DNA of 64,000 bases, from contig CAKSWT010000001.1 in NCBI GenBank assembly GCA_934512135.1, forward strand, positions 62,001-126,000, read 5' to 3'. How positions within the stretch are numbered: position 1 is the stretch's first letter; each line of letters starts with the position of its first letter. The DNA comes from an uncultured Oscillospiraceae bacterium (GTDB lineage: Bacteria > Bacillota > Clostridia > Oscillospirales > Oscillospiraceae). Shown here piece after piece: positions 8,439 to 17,350 of this stretch. The translations under genes and the position numbers were made by a program. The notes below the pieces were generated by a model that did not search any database, was not told the DNA's origin, and saw only the letters and a program-made list of their open reading frames with translations.

Positions 8439-9470
8439 TCAATCCGCCATCAGCTTCCGGCGGGCCAGGTTAATGGTCCCCTCCTGCATCTGATCGATCC
8501 AGCGCAGGCTCTTGCCGCAGCCCAGGGCCACGCAGAGAATGGCGTCGTCTGCCACATGGCAGCTAATGCCTGTGGACCGGTAGATAAGCTGGTCAAAGCC
8601 ATAGAGCAGGCTTCCCCCGCCGGTCAGGGTGATTCCGCTGCGGGATATATCCGCCACCAGCTCCGGCTCTGTCTTTTCCAGGATGGAGCGGACCGCATAC
8701 AGGATGTCCCGGCAGGGCGTGGTCAGGGCGTGCATTACGTCCACGGAGGTGATGTCCACCTCCTGGGGCAGACCTGTAGAGAGATTTCTGCCTTTGACGG
8801 TCATCACCAAGGCCTCCGGCCGAGGGTTCACGCATCCAATGGCCATTTTGACCTCTTCCGCCGTCTGACTGCCGATGAGCACCTGATACCGCTCTCGGAC
8901 ATACTGGATGATGGCATCGTCGAAGGCATCGCCAGCCGTATCAATGGACGTAGACACCACCACGTTGTTCAGGCTCAGCACCGCAATATCCGTGGTGCCG
9001 CCGCCGATGTCAATGACCATACTGCCCCCGGCTCCGCGGATATTCATTCCTGCGCCCATGGCAGCCGCCAAGGGCTCCTCAATCAGATACACACGTCGAG
9101 CGCCGGCCTCCATGGTCGCCTGAATAACCGCACGCTCCTCCACCTCCGTAATGCCGCTGGGCACGGAAACCACAACACGGGGCTTCACCAGGGACATCTT
9201 GGTAATGCGTTTTAAATACACCGAGAGCATGGTCGCCGTCATGTCATAGTCGGAAATTGCACCATGCTTCAGAGGCCGTGCCGCCACAATATTGCCCGGC
9301 GTACGGCCCAGCATTTTTTTCGCCGCCGCACCAACCTCCAGGACCTTTCCGGTCACCTTGTCCAGGGCCACTGCACTGGGCTCATTGATGACAATGCCCT
9401 TTCCGTCCAAATAGACCAGGACCGAGGTGGTCCCCAGATCAATTCCAATATCTCTGGATAACTTTATCAT
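8439..9470 (-). CDS. mreB: Rod shape-determining protein MreB/Mbl
   Basis: This 343 aa bacterial actin starts at ATG 9470 with GAGGAAG upstream. Phosphate-1 loop GIDLGTTSVLVYL lies near residues 9-21, phosphate-2 loop IDIGGGTTDIAVLS near 155, and the family segments IVAARPLKHGAISDY and VPSGITEVEERAV are present. It forms membrane-associated filaments that guide lateral wall synthesis. It is not next to mreC/mreD; its neighbours are comF upstream and the CmpB-like membrane protein downstream. Whether it is the MreB or the Mbl paralogue cannot be settled here. Confidence 0.93.
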   Translation of the reverse strand: MIKLSRDIGIDLGTTSVLVYLDGKGIVINEPSAVALDKVTGKVLEVGAAAKKMLGRTPGNIVAARPLKHGAISDYDMTATMLSVYLKRITKMSLVKPRVVVSVPSGITEVEERAVIQATMEAGARRVYLIEEPLAAAMGAGMNIRGAGGSMVIDIGGGTTDIAVLSLNNVVVSTSIDTAGDAFDDAIIQYVRERYQVLIGSQTAEEVKMAIGCVNPRPEALVMTVKGRNLSTGLPQEVDITSVDVMHALTTPCRDILYAVRSILEKTEPELVADISRSGITLTGGGSLLYGFDQLIYRSTGISCHVADDAILCVALGCGKSLRWIDQMQEGTINLARRKLMAD

Positions 9471-9491
9471 AATACTTCCTCGCAGGTTTTA

Positions 9492-10145
9492 TTAGTGTTC
9501 TTCTACAGGTTCCGCCAGCGCCGCAGCAAAGACCTCCTCTGCCCCGGCCTTCAGCAGGGTCCGGCTGGCCTCGTCTAGGGTGGCCCCGGTGGTGATGATG
9601 TCGTCAATCAGCAAAATGCGCTTTCCCTCCACCAGTTCCGGCTCCGGCACCTCGTAGGCGCCCTGTACATTGGTGATTCGCTGGGAGGCATCGGTCAGGG
9701 TGGACTGGGCAGGGTTATTGGCCCGTTTTTTCAGGGTCTCCACCGCCACATCCTCCAGCTCCAGCGCCGCCGCCATGGCCAGAAGCATCGCCTGGTCATA
9801 ACCACGCTTTTTCAGCCGCTCCCGGCTCACAGGGATCCATGTAATCAGGTCATAGGACCCGGCCAGGTTGTCCCGGATACAGCGGGCAAGGATTTTCCCG
9901 AATTCCGTGGCATAACCGGGCTGGTCCTGGAATTTAAAGCGAATGATGGCCTCCCGGACCTGTCCCTCATAGCTCATGGGCACATAGCACTTGGTAAAGT
10001 ATGTACCGGAGCGCACCCTGTCATTCTTGGTGAGCCGATCCCGGCAGTCTGGACAGGCGCCTGTGGTTCCGTGGCGCAGGATCTTCCTGCAGAACACACA
10101 CTTGGTGGGAAACAGCAACTCGGTGATGGCTTCTAAAATCCCCAT
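9492..10145 (-). CDS. comF: ComF family phosphoribosyltransferase-like protein
   Basis: The protein has 217 aa from ATG 10145. A GTG two codons upstream (10151) overlaps the recD2 stop, but AAAGGA is 9 bases from the ATG, which I prefer. An N-terminal zinc-ribbon-like CVFC..CPDC (about residues 17-37) precedes a type I phosphoribosyltransferase domain with the PRPP-binding loop ILLIDDIITTGAT near residue 180. ComF proteins take part in DNA uptake or single-strand DNA handling. Position directly after recD2 fits a DNA-processing operon. Length and domain order are normal. Confidence 0.9.
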   Translation of the reverse strand: MGILEAITELLFPTKCVFCRKILRHGTTGACPDCRDRLTKNDRVRSGTYFTKCYVPMSYEGQVREAIIRFKFQDQPGYATEFGKILARCIRDNLAGSYDLITWIPVSRERLKKRGYDQAMLLAMAAALELEDVAVETLKKRANNPAQSTLTDASQRITNVQGAYEVPEPELVEGKRILLIDDIITTGATLDEASRTLLKAGAEEVFAAALAEPVEEH

Positions 10146-10147
10146 AT

Positions 10148-12337
10148 TCACGCATCCTTTGTCAGACGAAGTTTCAGGCCGCTGTATCGCCGAGACTGAC
10201 GGTTGTTCTGCACCATCTCCACAATCACCTGTGGATCCCCCACGATAATCAAAAGCTCCTTGGCCCGGGTCACCGCGGTATAGAGGATGCTTCTGGTCAA
10301 GAGGTAGGGGTTGGCATGGGAGGCCGCCAAGATCACCGCCCGGTACTCGCTGCCCTGGCTTTTGTGTACGGTCATGGCGTAGGCCAGCTCCAGCTGGCTC
10401 AGCAGGTCAAAGGTGTACTCTACCACTTTATCATCAAAGGCCACCGTGAGGGTCTCCTCGGCATTGTCGATCTCCAGAATTTTCCCAACGTCACCGTTGA
10501 ACACCCCGGATCCCATGCCAAAGCCCTCGGCTTTCCTCCACATTATATCATAATTATTTCGGATTTGCATCACCCGATCGCCTTCTCGGAAGATGATTTT
10601 TCCGAATTTTCGCTCCTGCTTCTCCGGGGAGGGAGGATTCAGCGCCCCCTGGAGTCGTTGGTTCAGCGCTTCCGTCCCAGCCTCTGTGCGCCGAGTGGGG
10701 GAAAGCACCTGGATCTGCTCCGACGGAATATGCATATTCACCGGGAGCCGTCGGGCGCACAGGTCCGTGATGGTCTCCACAATGGACTGGTTATCCCGGC
10801 GGACCAGCAGGAAAAAGTCCTTGTCCTTTCGCCCCAGCTCCGGAATGTCCCCCTGATTGATGCTGTGGGCATTCATCACAATCAGGCTTTCCCGGGCCTG
10901 CCGGAAGATCTCCGTCAGGCGCACCGTGGGGATTCGCTTGCTGCGGATCAAATCCGAAAACAAATTTCCCGCCCCCACCGAGGGCAGCTGGTCCGGATCT
11001 CCCACCAGAATCAGCCGGCACTCCGGCTTCAGGGCCCGAAGCAGTGCCTCCATCAGCAGAATATCCACCATGGAGGTCTCGTCCACAATCACGGCATCGG
11101 CCTTCAGGGGCTCAGATTCGTCGTGCATAAAGCAGAGCTTTCCGTCCTCCGGGTCAAACTGCGTCTCCAGCAGCCGGTGGATGGTAGAGGCCTCCCGGCC
11201 ACAAAGCTCTCCCAGCCGCTTGGCCGCCCGTCCCGTAGGCGCTGCCAGCTCCGTTTTCATGTCCATCCGATCAAACAGCGCAAGGATTCCGTTCACCGTG
11301 GTGGTTTTTCCCGTACCGGGGCCGCCGGTAAGGAGCATAACCCGGTGCTCTGCCGCGGTGGCAATGGCTTGCTTTTGATCCGGCGCATAAGTCAGGCCGC
11401 TGTCCGTCTCAATGGCCCGCACCATCCCCTGCAGGTGGGAGGGCGGGTCCACCGCTCCCTGGGCCCGGGATCGCATCCAAGAGGCCACATAGGTCTCTGC
11501 TTCATGGTATTCCGGCAAATATACCACCGGGATTTCCTTGAGGGTATCCAGGACAATCCGGCCGGTTTCGTGGAGCGACTCCATGGCCTCCTCCACGGCC
11601 TGGAGACGCACGGAAATCATGGCCGCCGTAGCGTCTCGGAGCTTATCTCCCGGGAGAAAGGTATGCCCGTTGCCCAGATTGTGCCGCAGGGTATACAGGG
11701 TGGCGGCCTCCACTCGCCGGCTATCCTCTGCATCCACACCCAGGGACACGGCGAATGCGTCCACCTGAGAGAAATCCGCCCCGAAGAAGCTGTCGGTGAG
11801 CAGATAGGGATCGTCCTGGAGCGCCTCCTGGGCCAGATCGCCGTAGGCCTTGAACAGCGGCATGGCCAGCTCGCTGGGCAGGCCATGGCTCATGAGGTAC
11901 TCCAGGAGCTTCCGCATACCAAACTGTCTCTGGAAATTTTCTCCGACCTCCACCGCCTTTTTCATACTGATGCCCGGAACCTCTGCCAGACGTTCCGGGC
12001 ACTCCTCCATCACCGCAAAGGTCTGGGCGCCAAATCGCTCCACAATCCGCTTTGCAGTCCTCGGTCCAATTCCCCGAATGGCACGGGACGCAAGATACTT
12101 TTCAATTTCCGCGGCGCCGTCGGGCATCAACCGCTCCAGAAACTCCGCCCGAAACTGGGCCCCGTGGGAGCTGTGATTCTCCCAGTGGCCAGTGATCACC
12201 AGGCGCTCCCCCTGGGTACACATGGGAATGGTCCCAACCACGGTGATGGTCTCCCCGTCCTCCTGGGCAAACCGAATCACCGAATACCCATTGGCCTCAT
12301 TTTGATAGACCACGGCAGTGACACTGCCTCGAATCAT
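10148..12337 (-). CDS. recD2: ATP-dependent RecD2-like DNA helicase
   Basis: This 729 aa superfamily 1B helicase starts at ATG 12337; CGGAG 7 bases upstream supports this over ATGs at 12355 and 12358. The N-terminal region has an OB-like strand set and tandem helix-hairpin-helix units (SRAIRGIGPRTAKRIVERFG, then LAEVPGISMKKAVEV) typical of RecD2. Walker A GGPGTGKT lies near residues 338-345, motif II is VIVDETSMVD, motif III is LVGDPDQLPS, and the C-terminal UvrD-like part ends with YAMTVHKSQGSEY and LYTAVTRAKELLIIVG. It unwinds DNA 5' to 3' in replication-fork repair without RecBC. Its start is one base after the stop of the upstream small gene. Confidence 0.94.
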   Translation of the reverse strand: MIRGSVTAVVYQNEANGYSVIRFAQEDGETITVVGTIPMCTQGERLVITGHWENHSSHGAQFRAEFLERLMPDGAAEIEKYLASRAIRGIGPRTAKRIVERFGAQTFAVMEECPERLAEVPGISMKKAVEVGENFQRQFGMRKLLEYLMSHGLPSELAMPLFKAYGDLAQEALQDDPYLLTDSFFGADFSQVDAFAVSLGVDAEDSRRVEAATLYTLRHNLGNGHTFLPGDKLRDATAAMISVRLQAVEEAMESLHETGRIVLDTLKEIPVVYLPEYHEAETYVASWMRSRAQGAVDPPSHLQGMVRAIETDSGLTYAPDQKQAIATAAEHRVMLLTGGPGTGKTTTVNGILALFDRMDMKTELAAPTGRAAKRLGELCGREASTIHRLLETQFDPEDGKLCFMHDESEPLKADAVIVDETSMVDILLMEALLRALKPECRLILVGDPDQLPSVGAGNLFSDLIRSKRIPTVRLTEIFRQARESLIVMNAHSINQGDIPELGRKDKDFFLLVRRDNQSIVETITDLCARRLPVNMHIPSEQIQVLSPTRRTEAGTEALNQRLQGALNPPSPEKQERKFGKIIFREGDRVMQIRNNYDIMWRKAEGFGMGSGVFNGDVGKILEIDNAEETLTVAFDDKVVEYTFDLLSQLELAYAMTVHKSQGSEYRAVILAASHANPYLLTRSILYTAVTRAKELLIIVGDPQVIVEMVQNNRQSRRYSGLKLRLTKDA

Positions 12338-12338
12338 C

Positions 12339-12680
12339 TTATTGCTCCGTTCCATCATCTTTTTGTTCCATCCATTCTTTGAATTCCGCAGGACTGATCA
12401 GCAGAACCTGGCAGTACCGCCGGGAGAGGCTCTGGGCCACAGTCCGGGCCTCCGGCCCAAGTCCCCTGTCCAGGAGCAGAATATCCCCCTGAATCAGTCC
12501 CGTCTCCCGCAGCCAGACCAGCCCGCGAACATATGGCTCCAGCCAGGGATTCTCTCCCCGACAGGCAACCACCACCGCCATGGGCAACCGATTCTCCAAG
12601 GGCAGCAGCAGCACTCCCGCCAAGGTCCAGGCCAGCATAATCGCTCCCCAGGCCGCCAGCACTCCTACTATGATCTCCAC
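12339..12680 (-). CDS. Small membrane-anchored protein of unknown function
   Basis: The protein has 113 aa from GTG 12680, chosen because GGGGGA lies 6 bases upstream; an in-frame GTG at 12695 is possible. One N-terminal hydrophobic segment (about residues 3-28) is followed by a ~80 residue soluble part containing PMAVVVACRGENPWLEPYVR and DILLLDRGLGPEARTVAQSL, which suggests a nucleotide-sugar- or glycosyltransferase-like alpha/beta fold, though no catalytic motif is recognised. It ends 1 base before recD2 and is probably cotranscribed with recD2, comF and mreB. I do not recognise the family. Confidence 0.6.
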   Translation of the reverse strand: MEIIVGVLAAWGAIMLAWTLAGVLLLPLENRLPMAVVVACRGENPWLEPYVRGLVWLRETGLIQGDILLLDRGLGPEARTVAQSLSRRYCQVLLISPAEFKEWMEQKDDGTEQ

Positions 12681-12691
12681 GAGAAATCCCC

Positions 12692-12712
12692 CCACTGCAT
12701 TCTATGCAGTGG
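12692..12712. repeat. 9-bp inverted repeat just upstream of a ribosome binding site
   Basis: Arms CCACTGCAT and ATGCAGTGG surround TCT. On the minus-strand transcript the hairpin borders the GGGGGA site of the small membrane-protein gene and overlaps the alternative GTG start. Confidence 0.6.
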
Positions 12713-12728
12713 AGGTAAAGGTGGTTCG

Positions 12729-13190
12729 TTACAGGAATACTGCGACGCCGTAGGTCACCACGGACACGATCACCCCGGCAATCAGCACCCCCAGCGCAAT
12801 GGCCGGGAAGGAGTATTTCAGTCGCAGATTAAACACCGCCGCCACCAGGGCCCCAGTCCAGGCGCCGGTGCCGGGAAGGGGGATGGCCACCAGAATGCAC
12901 AGCCCCAGGAGCTCATATTTTTGCAGCAGGTCCCGTTTGGACTCCGCCTTCCGCTCCATTTTGGAAACCATACGCTCCAGAAAGTCGCTTTTCTTTCGCA
13001 GCCATTCAAACACGCGGCGGGTAAACAAAATCAGAATCGGCACCGGAGCAATATTTCCCAGCAGCGCCGTCAGGAATACCGCGTAAAAAGGAAGCCCCAG
13101 ACCAACGCCGACGGGAATTGCACCTCGGAGCTCGATCACAGGCACCATAGAAATCAAAAAAACATAGAGAATATGTTGCAGCAAATTCAA
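12729..13190 (-). CDS. COG2426 small multidrug-export-like membrane protein
   Basis: This 153 aa protein has four hydrophobic segments and the family motifs VPVIELRGAIPVGVGLGLP near the N-terminus and LLGLCILVAIPLPGTGAWTG in the middle, with a charged cytoplasmic stretch between them. TTG 13190 is taken as start because it includes the complete first membrane segment and AAAGGG lies 4 bases upstream; the first in-frame ATG would cut that segment. The family is annotated as small multidrug export without solid functional proof. An extended -10 promoter lies at 13220-13228. Confidence 0.82.
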   Translation of the reverse strand: MNLLQHILYVFLISMVPVIELRGAIPVGVGLGLPFYAVFLTALLGNIAPVPILILFTRRVFEWLRKKSDFLERMVSKMERKAESKRDLLQKYELLGLCILVAIPLPGTGAWTGALVAAVFNLRLKYSFPAIALGVLIAGVIVSVVTYGVAVFL

Positions 13191-13219
13191 ACAACCCTTT
13201 CCCGAAAAGTGACCTTGCT

Positions 13220-13228
13220 ATTATATCA
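13220..13228 (-). promoter_or_regulatory. Extended -10 promoter for the COG2426 gene
   Basis: Minus-strand TGA plus TATAAT lies 30 bases before the TTG start. The -35 region (TTTCCA at 18-base spacing) is weak. Confidence 0.55.
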
Positions 13229-13280
13229 CAGACCGGCGCAAAATGGAAAGCCTTTTCGGGATAATCCCTGTTTCTTCCGC

Positions 13281-13314
13281 AAAAAAAGAGACTGCCTCAC
13301 AGGAGGCAGTCTCT
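13281..13314 (-). terminator. Intrinsic terminator of the str operon after tuf
   Basis: On the minus strand, arms AGAGACTGCCTC and GAGGCAGTCTCT with a 4-base loop are followed by seven T. It lies 12 bases after the tuf stop codon and ends the L7Ae-rpsL-rpsG-fusA-tuf unit. Confidence 0.92.
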
Positions 13315-13325
13315 ATGGGTGTTAA

Positions 13326-14525
13326 TTACTCGAAGATCTCGGTAACAACGCCGGAGCCGACGGTACGGCCACCCTCACGGATAGCGAAACGCAGGCCCTT
13401 CTCAATGGCGATGGGGGTGATGAGCTCAACGTTCATCACGGTGTTATCGCCAGGCATGCACATCTCAGTGCCCTCGGGCAGAGTGATGATACCGGTCACG
13501 TCAGTGGTACGGAAGTAGAACTGAGGACGATAGTTGTTGAAGAAGGGGGTGTGACGGCCGCCCTCGTCCTTGGACAGGACGTAAACCTGGCCAGCGAACT
13601 TGGTGTGAGGATGGATAGAGCCGGGCTTGCAGATAACCTGGCCTCTCTCGACCTCTTTCTTGGTCACGCCACGGAGCAGAGCACCGACGTTGTCGCCAGC
13701 CTCAGCGTAGTCCAGCAGCTTGTGGAACATCTCCAGGTCGGTAACGACGGTGGACTTCTTCTCATCGGACAGGCCGACGATCTCAACGGGCTCGTTCTTC
13801 TTGATGACGCCACGCTCCACACGACCGGTAGCAACAGTACCACGGCCGGAAATGGTGAACACGTCCTCAACGGGCATCAGGAAGGGCAGGTCATCGTTAC
13901 GCTCGGGGGTCTTGATATAGGTGTCAACAGCGTCCATGAGCTCCTTGATGCAAGCATACTCGGGAGCATTGGGATCGGTGGACTCGGAAATCAGAGCGTT
14001 CAGCGCGGAGCCCTTGATGATGGGGGCATCCTCGTCGAAGCCATACTCGGCCAGGGTCTCGCGGACCTCCATCTCGACCAGCTCCAGCAGCTCCTCGTCG
14101 TCAACCTGATCGCACTTGTTCAGGAACACAACGATATAGGGCACGCCAACCTGACGACCCAGCAGCAGATGCTCCTTGGTCTGAGCCATGGGGCCATCGG
14201 TAGCAGCGATAACCAGGATCGCGCCGTCCATCTGAGCAGCACCGGTGATCATGTTCTTAATGTAGTCAGCATGGCCCGGGCAGTCAACGTGAGCATAGTG
14301 ACGAGCGTCAGTCTCATACTCAACGTGAGCGGTGTTGATGGTGATACCACGCTCCTTCTCCTCGGGAGCCTTATCGATGGAAGCGTAGTCCTCGAAATCA
14401 GCCTTGCCCTGGAGAGACAGGTACTTGGTGATTGCAGCGGTCAGAGTGGTCTTGCCGTGGTCAACGTGGCCGATGGTGCCGATGTTGACATGGGGCTTAG
14501 TTCTTTCGAATTTTGCCTTTGCCAT
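13326..14525 (-). CDS. tuf: Translation elongation factor Tu
   Basis: This 399 aa GTPase starts MAKAKFERTKPHVNIGTIGH, with G1 GHVDHGKT, G2 in GITINTAHVEYET, G3 DCPGHADY and G4 NKCD. Domains II and III are complete, ending in the usual GVVTEI. AAGGAGG precedes the ATG. It delivers aminoacyl-tRNA to the ribosome. It is last in the str operon, 76 bases after fusA, and is followed by a strong terminator. Nothing unusual is seen in the sequence. Confidence 0.98.
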   Translation of the reverse strand: MAKAKFERTKPHVNIGTIGHVDHGKTTLTAAITKYLSLQGKADFEDYASIDKAPEEKERGITINTAHVEYETDARHYAHVDCPGHADYIKNMITGAAQMDGAILVIAATDGPMAQTKEHLLLGRQVGVPYIVVFLNKCDQVDDEELLELVEMEVRETLAEYGFDEDAPIIKGSALNALISESTDPNAPEYACIKELMDAVDTYIKTPERNDDLPFLMPVEDVFTISGRGTVATGRVERGVIKKNEPVEIVGLSDEKKSTVVTDLEMFHKLLDYAEAGDNVGALLRGVTKKEVERGQVICKPGSIHPHTKFAGQVYVLSKDEGGRHTPFFNNYRPQFYFRTTDVTGIITLPEGTEMCMPGDNTVMNVELITPIAIEKGLRFAIREGGRTVGSGVVTEIFE

Positions 14526-14601
14526 TGGGTTTTCCTCCTTAAAATACGGTATTTATGATAGCCTTATCATACACCACTTTGTCTGATAAAGCAAGCTAAA
14601 T

Positions 14602-16701
14602 TTAGTCCTTGTTTCTCTTCGCCACAAGCTCCTCCTGGAGGCTCTTGGGCAGCTCAGTGTAGTGGCTGGGCTCCATGGTGTACTGACCACGGCCCTGGGT
14701 GAAGCTACGCAGGTCTGTAGCGTAACCAAACATCTGAGACAGAGGCACAAAGGCACGGACACGGGCAGTGCCGTTTTCGATCTCCTGACCCTCGATGTTG
14801 CCACGACGGGAGGAGATGTCGCCGATCACAGAGCCCATGTACTCGTCGGGCACGATCACGTTGACTCTCATAATGGGCTCCAGGATCACAGGCTGTGCCT
14901 TGCGGCAGGCCTCCTTGAAGGCCATGGAACCGGCAATCTTAAAGGCCATTTCAGAGGAGTCCACCTCGTGATAGGAGCCATCATACAGGGTGACCTTCAC
15001 GTCCACAACGGGATAGCCGGCCAGCACACCGGACTGCATTGCGCCCTGAATACCGGCATCGATGGCGGGGATATACTCCTTGGGGATGGCGCCGCCAACC
15101 ACGTTGTTGATGAACTCGTAGCCCTTGCCGGACTCATTGGGCTCCACGATGATCTTACAATGACCATACTGGCCCTTACCGCCGGACTGACGGGCATACT
15201 TGGTATCCTGATCGACCTTCTTGCGGATGGTCTCCTTGTAGGCAACCTGAGGTGCGCCTACGTTGGCCTCCACCTTGAACTCACGGAGCAGACGGTCCAC
15301 GATGATTTCCAGATGGAGCTCGCCCATGCCGGCAATGATGGTCTGGCCGGTCTCATCGTCGGTGTAAGTCTTGAAGGTAGGATCCTCTTCCGCCAGCTTT
15401 GCCAGCGCAATGCCCATCTTCTCCTGACCAGCCTTGGTCTTGGGCTCGATGGCCACGCGGATAACGGGGTCGGGGAACTCCATGGACTCCAGAATGATGG
15501 GATGATCGGGATCGCACAGGGTGTCGCCGGTGGTGGTGTTCTTCAGGCCCACCGCAGCGGCGATGTCGCCGGTGTACACATGGTCGATGTCCTCCCGATG
15601 GTTCGCATGCATCTGAAGGATACGTCCCATGCGCTCGTTCTGCTTCTTGGTGCTGTTGAGGACGCCGGAGCCTTTGTCCAGCTGACCGGAATACACACGG
15701 AAGAAGCTCAGACGGCCAACATAGGGGTCTGTGGCAATCTTAAATGCCAGTGCGGAGAAGGGAGCGTTGTCATCTGCGGGACGCTCGTCCTCTTCGTCGG
15801 TATCCGGATTCACGCCCTTGATGGCGGGAATATCCAGAGGAGAAGGCATATAGTCGACGATGGCATCCAGGAGCTTCTGCACGCCCTTGTTCTTGTAAGA
15901 GGTACCGCAGGTCACGGGGACTAGGGTGTTCTCCACGCAGCCCTTACGGATGGCGGCACGGATCATCTCAGCAGGAACGGGCTCGTCCTCCAGGACCAGC
16001 ATCATGATCTCCTCGTCAATGTCGGAGACGGCGTCCAGCAGTTTCTCGCGATACTCGGCAGCCAGCTCCTTCATATCCTCAGGGATCTCCTCCACGCGCA
16101 TGTCCTGGCCAAGCTCGTCGTAGTAGACGTCGGCATCCATCTCCACCAGGTCGATGATACCCTTAAAGGTATTCTCAGAGCCAATGGGGAGCTGAATGGC
16201 AACGGCGTTGCACTTCAGACGATCGTGGACCATCTTGAGCACGTTGTAGAAATCAGCGCCCATGATGTCCATCTTGTTGACGTAGATCATGCGGGGAACA
16301 TGGTAGTTATCAGCCTGACGCCAAACAGTCTCAGACTGGGGCTCAACGCCGCCCTTTGCACAAAGGACCGTCACAGAGCCGTCGAGCACACGCAGAGAGC
16401 GCTCCACCTCCACGGTGAAGTCCACGTGGCCCGGAGTATCAATGATGTTAATACGATGGGGATCGTACTGATGCTTGGAACCACTCCAGAAACAGGTGGT
16501 CGCAGCGGAGGTGATGGTAATACCACGCTCCTGCTCCTGGGCCATCCAGTCCATGGTAGCGGAACCGTCATGGGTCTCACCGATCTTGTGGTTGACACCA
16601 GTGTAGAACAGAATCCGTTCGGTAGTGGTTGTCTTACCAGCATCGATGTGCGCCATGATACCAATATTTCTGGTTTTCTCCAGAGATGTTTTTCTGGCCA
16701 T
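14602..16701 (-). CDS. fusA: Translation elongation factor G
   Basis: This 699 aa translocation GTPase starts MARKTSLEKTRNIGIMAHID with G1 AHIDAGKTTTTERIL, G2 ERGITITSAATTCFW, G3 DTPGHVDF and G4 NKMD. Domains II to V are present; the tip of domain IV (YHEVDSSEMAFKIAGSMAF) and the final RGQYTMEPSHY segment match the canonical factor. Length is normal. It lies 15 bases after rpsG in the str operon. Confidence 0.98.
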   Translation of the reverse strand: MARKTSLEKTRNIGIMAHIDAGKTTTTERILFYTGVNHKIGETHDGSATMDWMAQEQERGITITSAATTCFWSGSKHQYDPHRINIIDTPGHVDFTVEVERSLRVLDGSVTVLCAKGGVEPQSETVWRQADNYHVPRMIYVNKMDIMGADFYNVLKMVHDRLKCNAVAIQLPIGSENTFKGIIDLVEMDADVYYDELGQDMRVEEIPEDMKELAAEYREKLLDAVSDIDEEIMMLVLEDEPVPAEMIRAAIRKGCVENTLVPVTCGTSYKNKGVQKLLDAIVDYMPSPLDIPAIKGVNPDTDEEDERPADDNAPFSALAFKIATDPYVGRLSFFRVYSGQLDKGSGVLNSTKKQNERMGRILQMHANHREDIDHVYTGDIAAAVGLKNTTTGDTLCDPDHPIILESMEFPDPVIRVAIEPKTKAGQEKMGIALAKLAEEDPTFKTYTDDETGQTIIAGMGELHLEIIVDRLLREFKVEANVGAPQVAYKETIRKKVDQDTKYARQSGGKGQYGHCKIIVEPNESGKGYEFINNVVGGAIPKEYIPAIDAGIQGAMQSGVLAGYPVVDVKVTLYDGSYHEVDSSEMAFKIAGSMAFKEACRKAQPVILEPIMRVNVIVPDEYMGSVIGDISSRRGNIEGQEIENGTARVRAFVPLSQMFGYATDLRSFTQGRGQYTMEPSHYTELPKSLQEELVAKRNKD

Positions 16702-16716
16702 GTTTGCGCTCCTATC

Positions 16717-17187
16717 TTACCAGCGGTAGTGGGAGAATGCCTTGTTGGCCTCAGCCATCTTGTGAGTCTCCTCACGCTTTTTGACTGCGCTGCCGACGCC
16801 GTTGCAGGCGTCCATAATCTCGCCAGCCAGCTTCTCCTTCATGGTTTTCTCGGTACGCTTGCGGCTGTAAGCGGTCAGCCAGCGGAGTCCGAGTGTCTGT
16901 CTGCGCTCAGGGCGCACTTCCATAGGAACCTGGTAGGTGGCGCCGCCCACACGACGGGCCTTGACCTCCAGAGAAGGCATCACATTTTCCATTGCCTCAG
17001 TGAATGCCTCCAGGCCGCTCTTACCGGTTTTTTCCTCAACGATCTTGAAAGCATCGTAGACAACCTTCTGAGCAACGCCTTTCTTGCCATCCAGCATCAC
17101 GCTGTTGATCAGCTTTGTAACCAGAACTGAATTATAAATAGGATCCGGGAGAACTTCTCTCTTCGGAACGTTACCTCTTCTGGGCAC
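16717..17187 (-). CDS. rpsG: 30S ribosomal protein S7
   Basis: The protein has 156 aa from GTG 17187, with GGAGGG 7 bases upstream, giving the standard N-terminus PRRGNVPKREVLPDP. An in-frame ATG at 17205 would add six residues but overlaps the ribosome binding site. S7 binds the 3' major domain of 16S rRNA and nucleates head assembly. It is separated from rpsL by 163 bases holding two strong hairpins. Confidence 0.97.
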   Translation of the reverse strand: MPRRGNVPKREVLPDPIYNSVLVTKLINSVMLDGKKGVAQKVVYDAFKIVEEKTGKSGLEAFTEAMENVMPSLEVKARRVGGATYQVPMEVRPERRQTLGLRWLTAYSRKRTEKTMKEKLAGEIMDACNGVGSAVKKREETHKMAEANKAFSHYRW

Positions 17188-17264
17188 TTCGCTTCCCTCC
17201 TTCATAGTATGATTTCATAGGTACTTCAAAGGCCGAGGTGGCCTCTGTTGGTGCCTGCCAAGAG

Positions 17265-17284
17265 GTTTTAATCTATATTAAAAC
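17265..17284. repeat. Inverted repeat in the rpsL-rpsG spacer (AT-rich)
   Basis: Arms GTTTTAAT and ATTAAAAC with a 4-base loop. It may stabilise or regulate the mRNA between rpsL and rpsG. Confidence 0.6.
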
Positions 17285-17292
17285 GACTCAGG

Positions 17293-17309
17293 GCAAGGCA
17301 GTGCCTTGC
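17293..17309. repeat. Inverted repeat in the rpsL-rpsG spacer (GC-rich)
   Basis: Arms GCAAGGCA and TGCCTTGC are separated by one base, and GCGC..GCGC follows directly. With the neighbouring AT-rich repeat it makes a structured leader for rpsG. Confidence 0.6.
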
Positions 17310-17350
17310 GCTTCTCGCGCAACGTGTTAATTTGTCAGGAAAGAAGATAA

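Noticed and set aside
10316..12382. Plus-strand open frame of 688 codons across recD2
   Set aside because: Antisense shadow of a convincing helicase gene; no domain and no translation signals.
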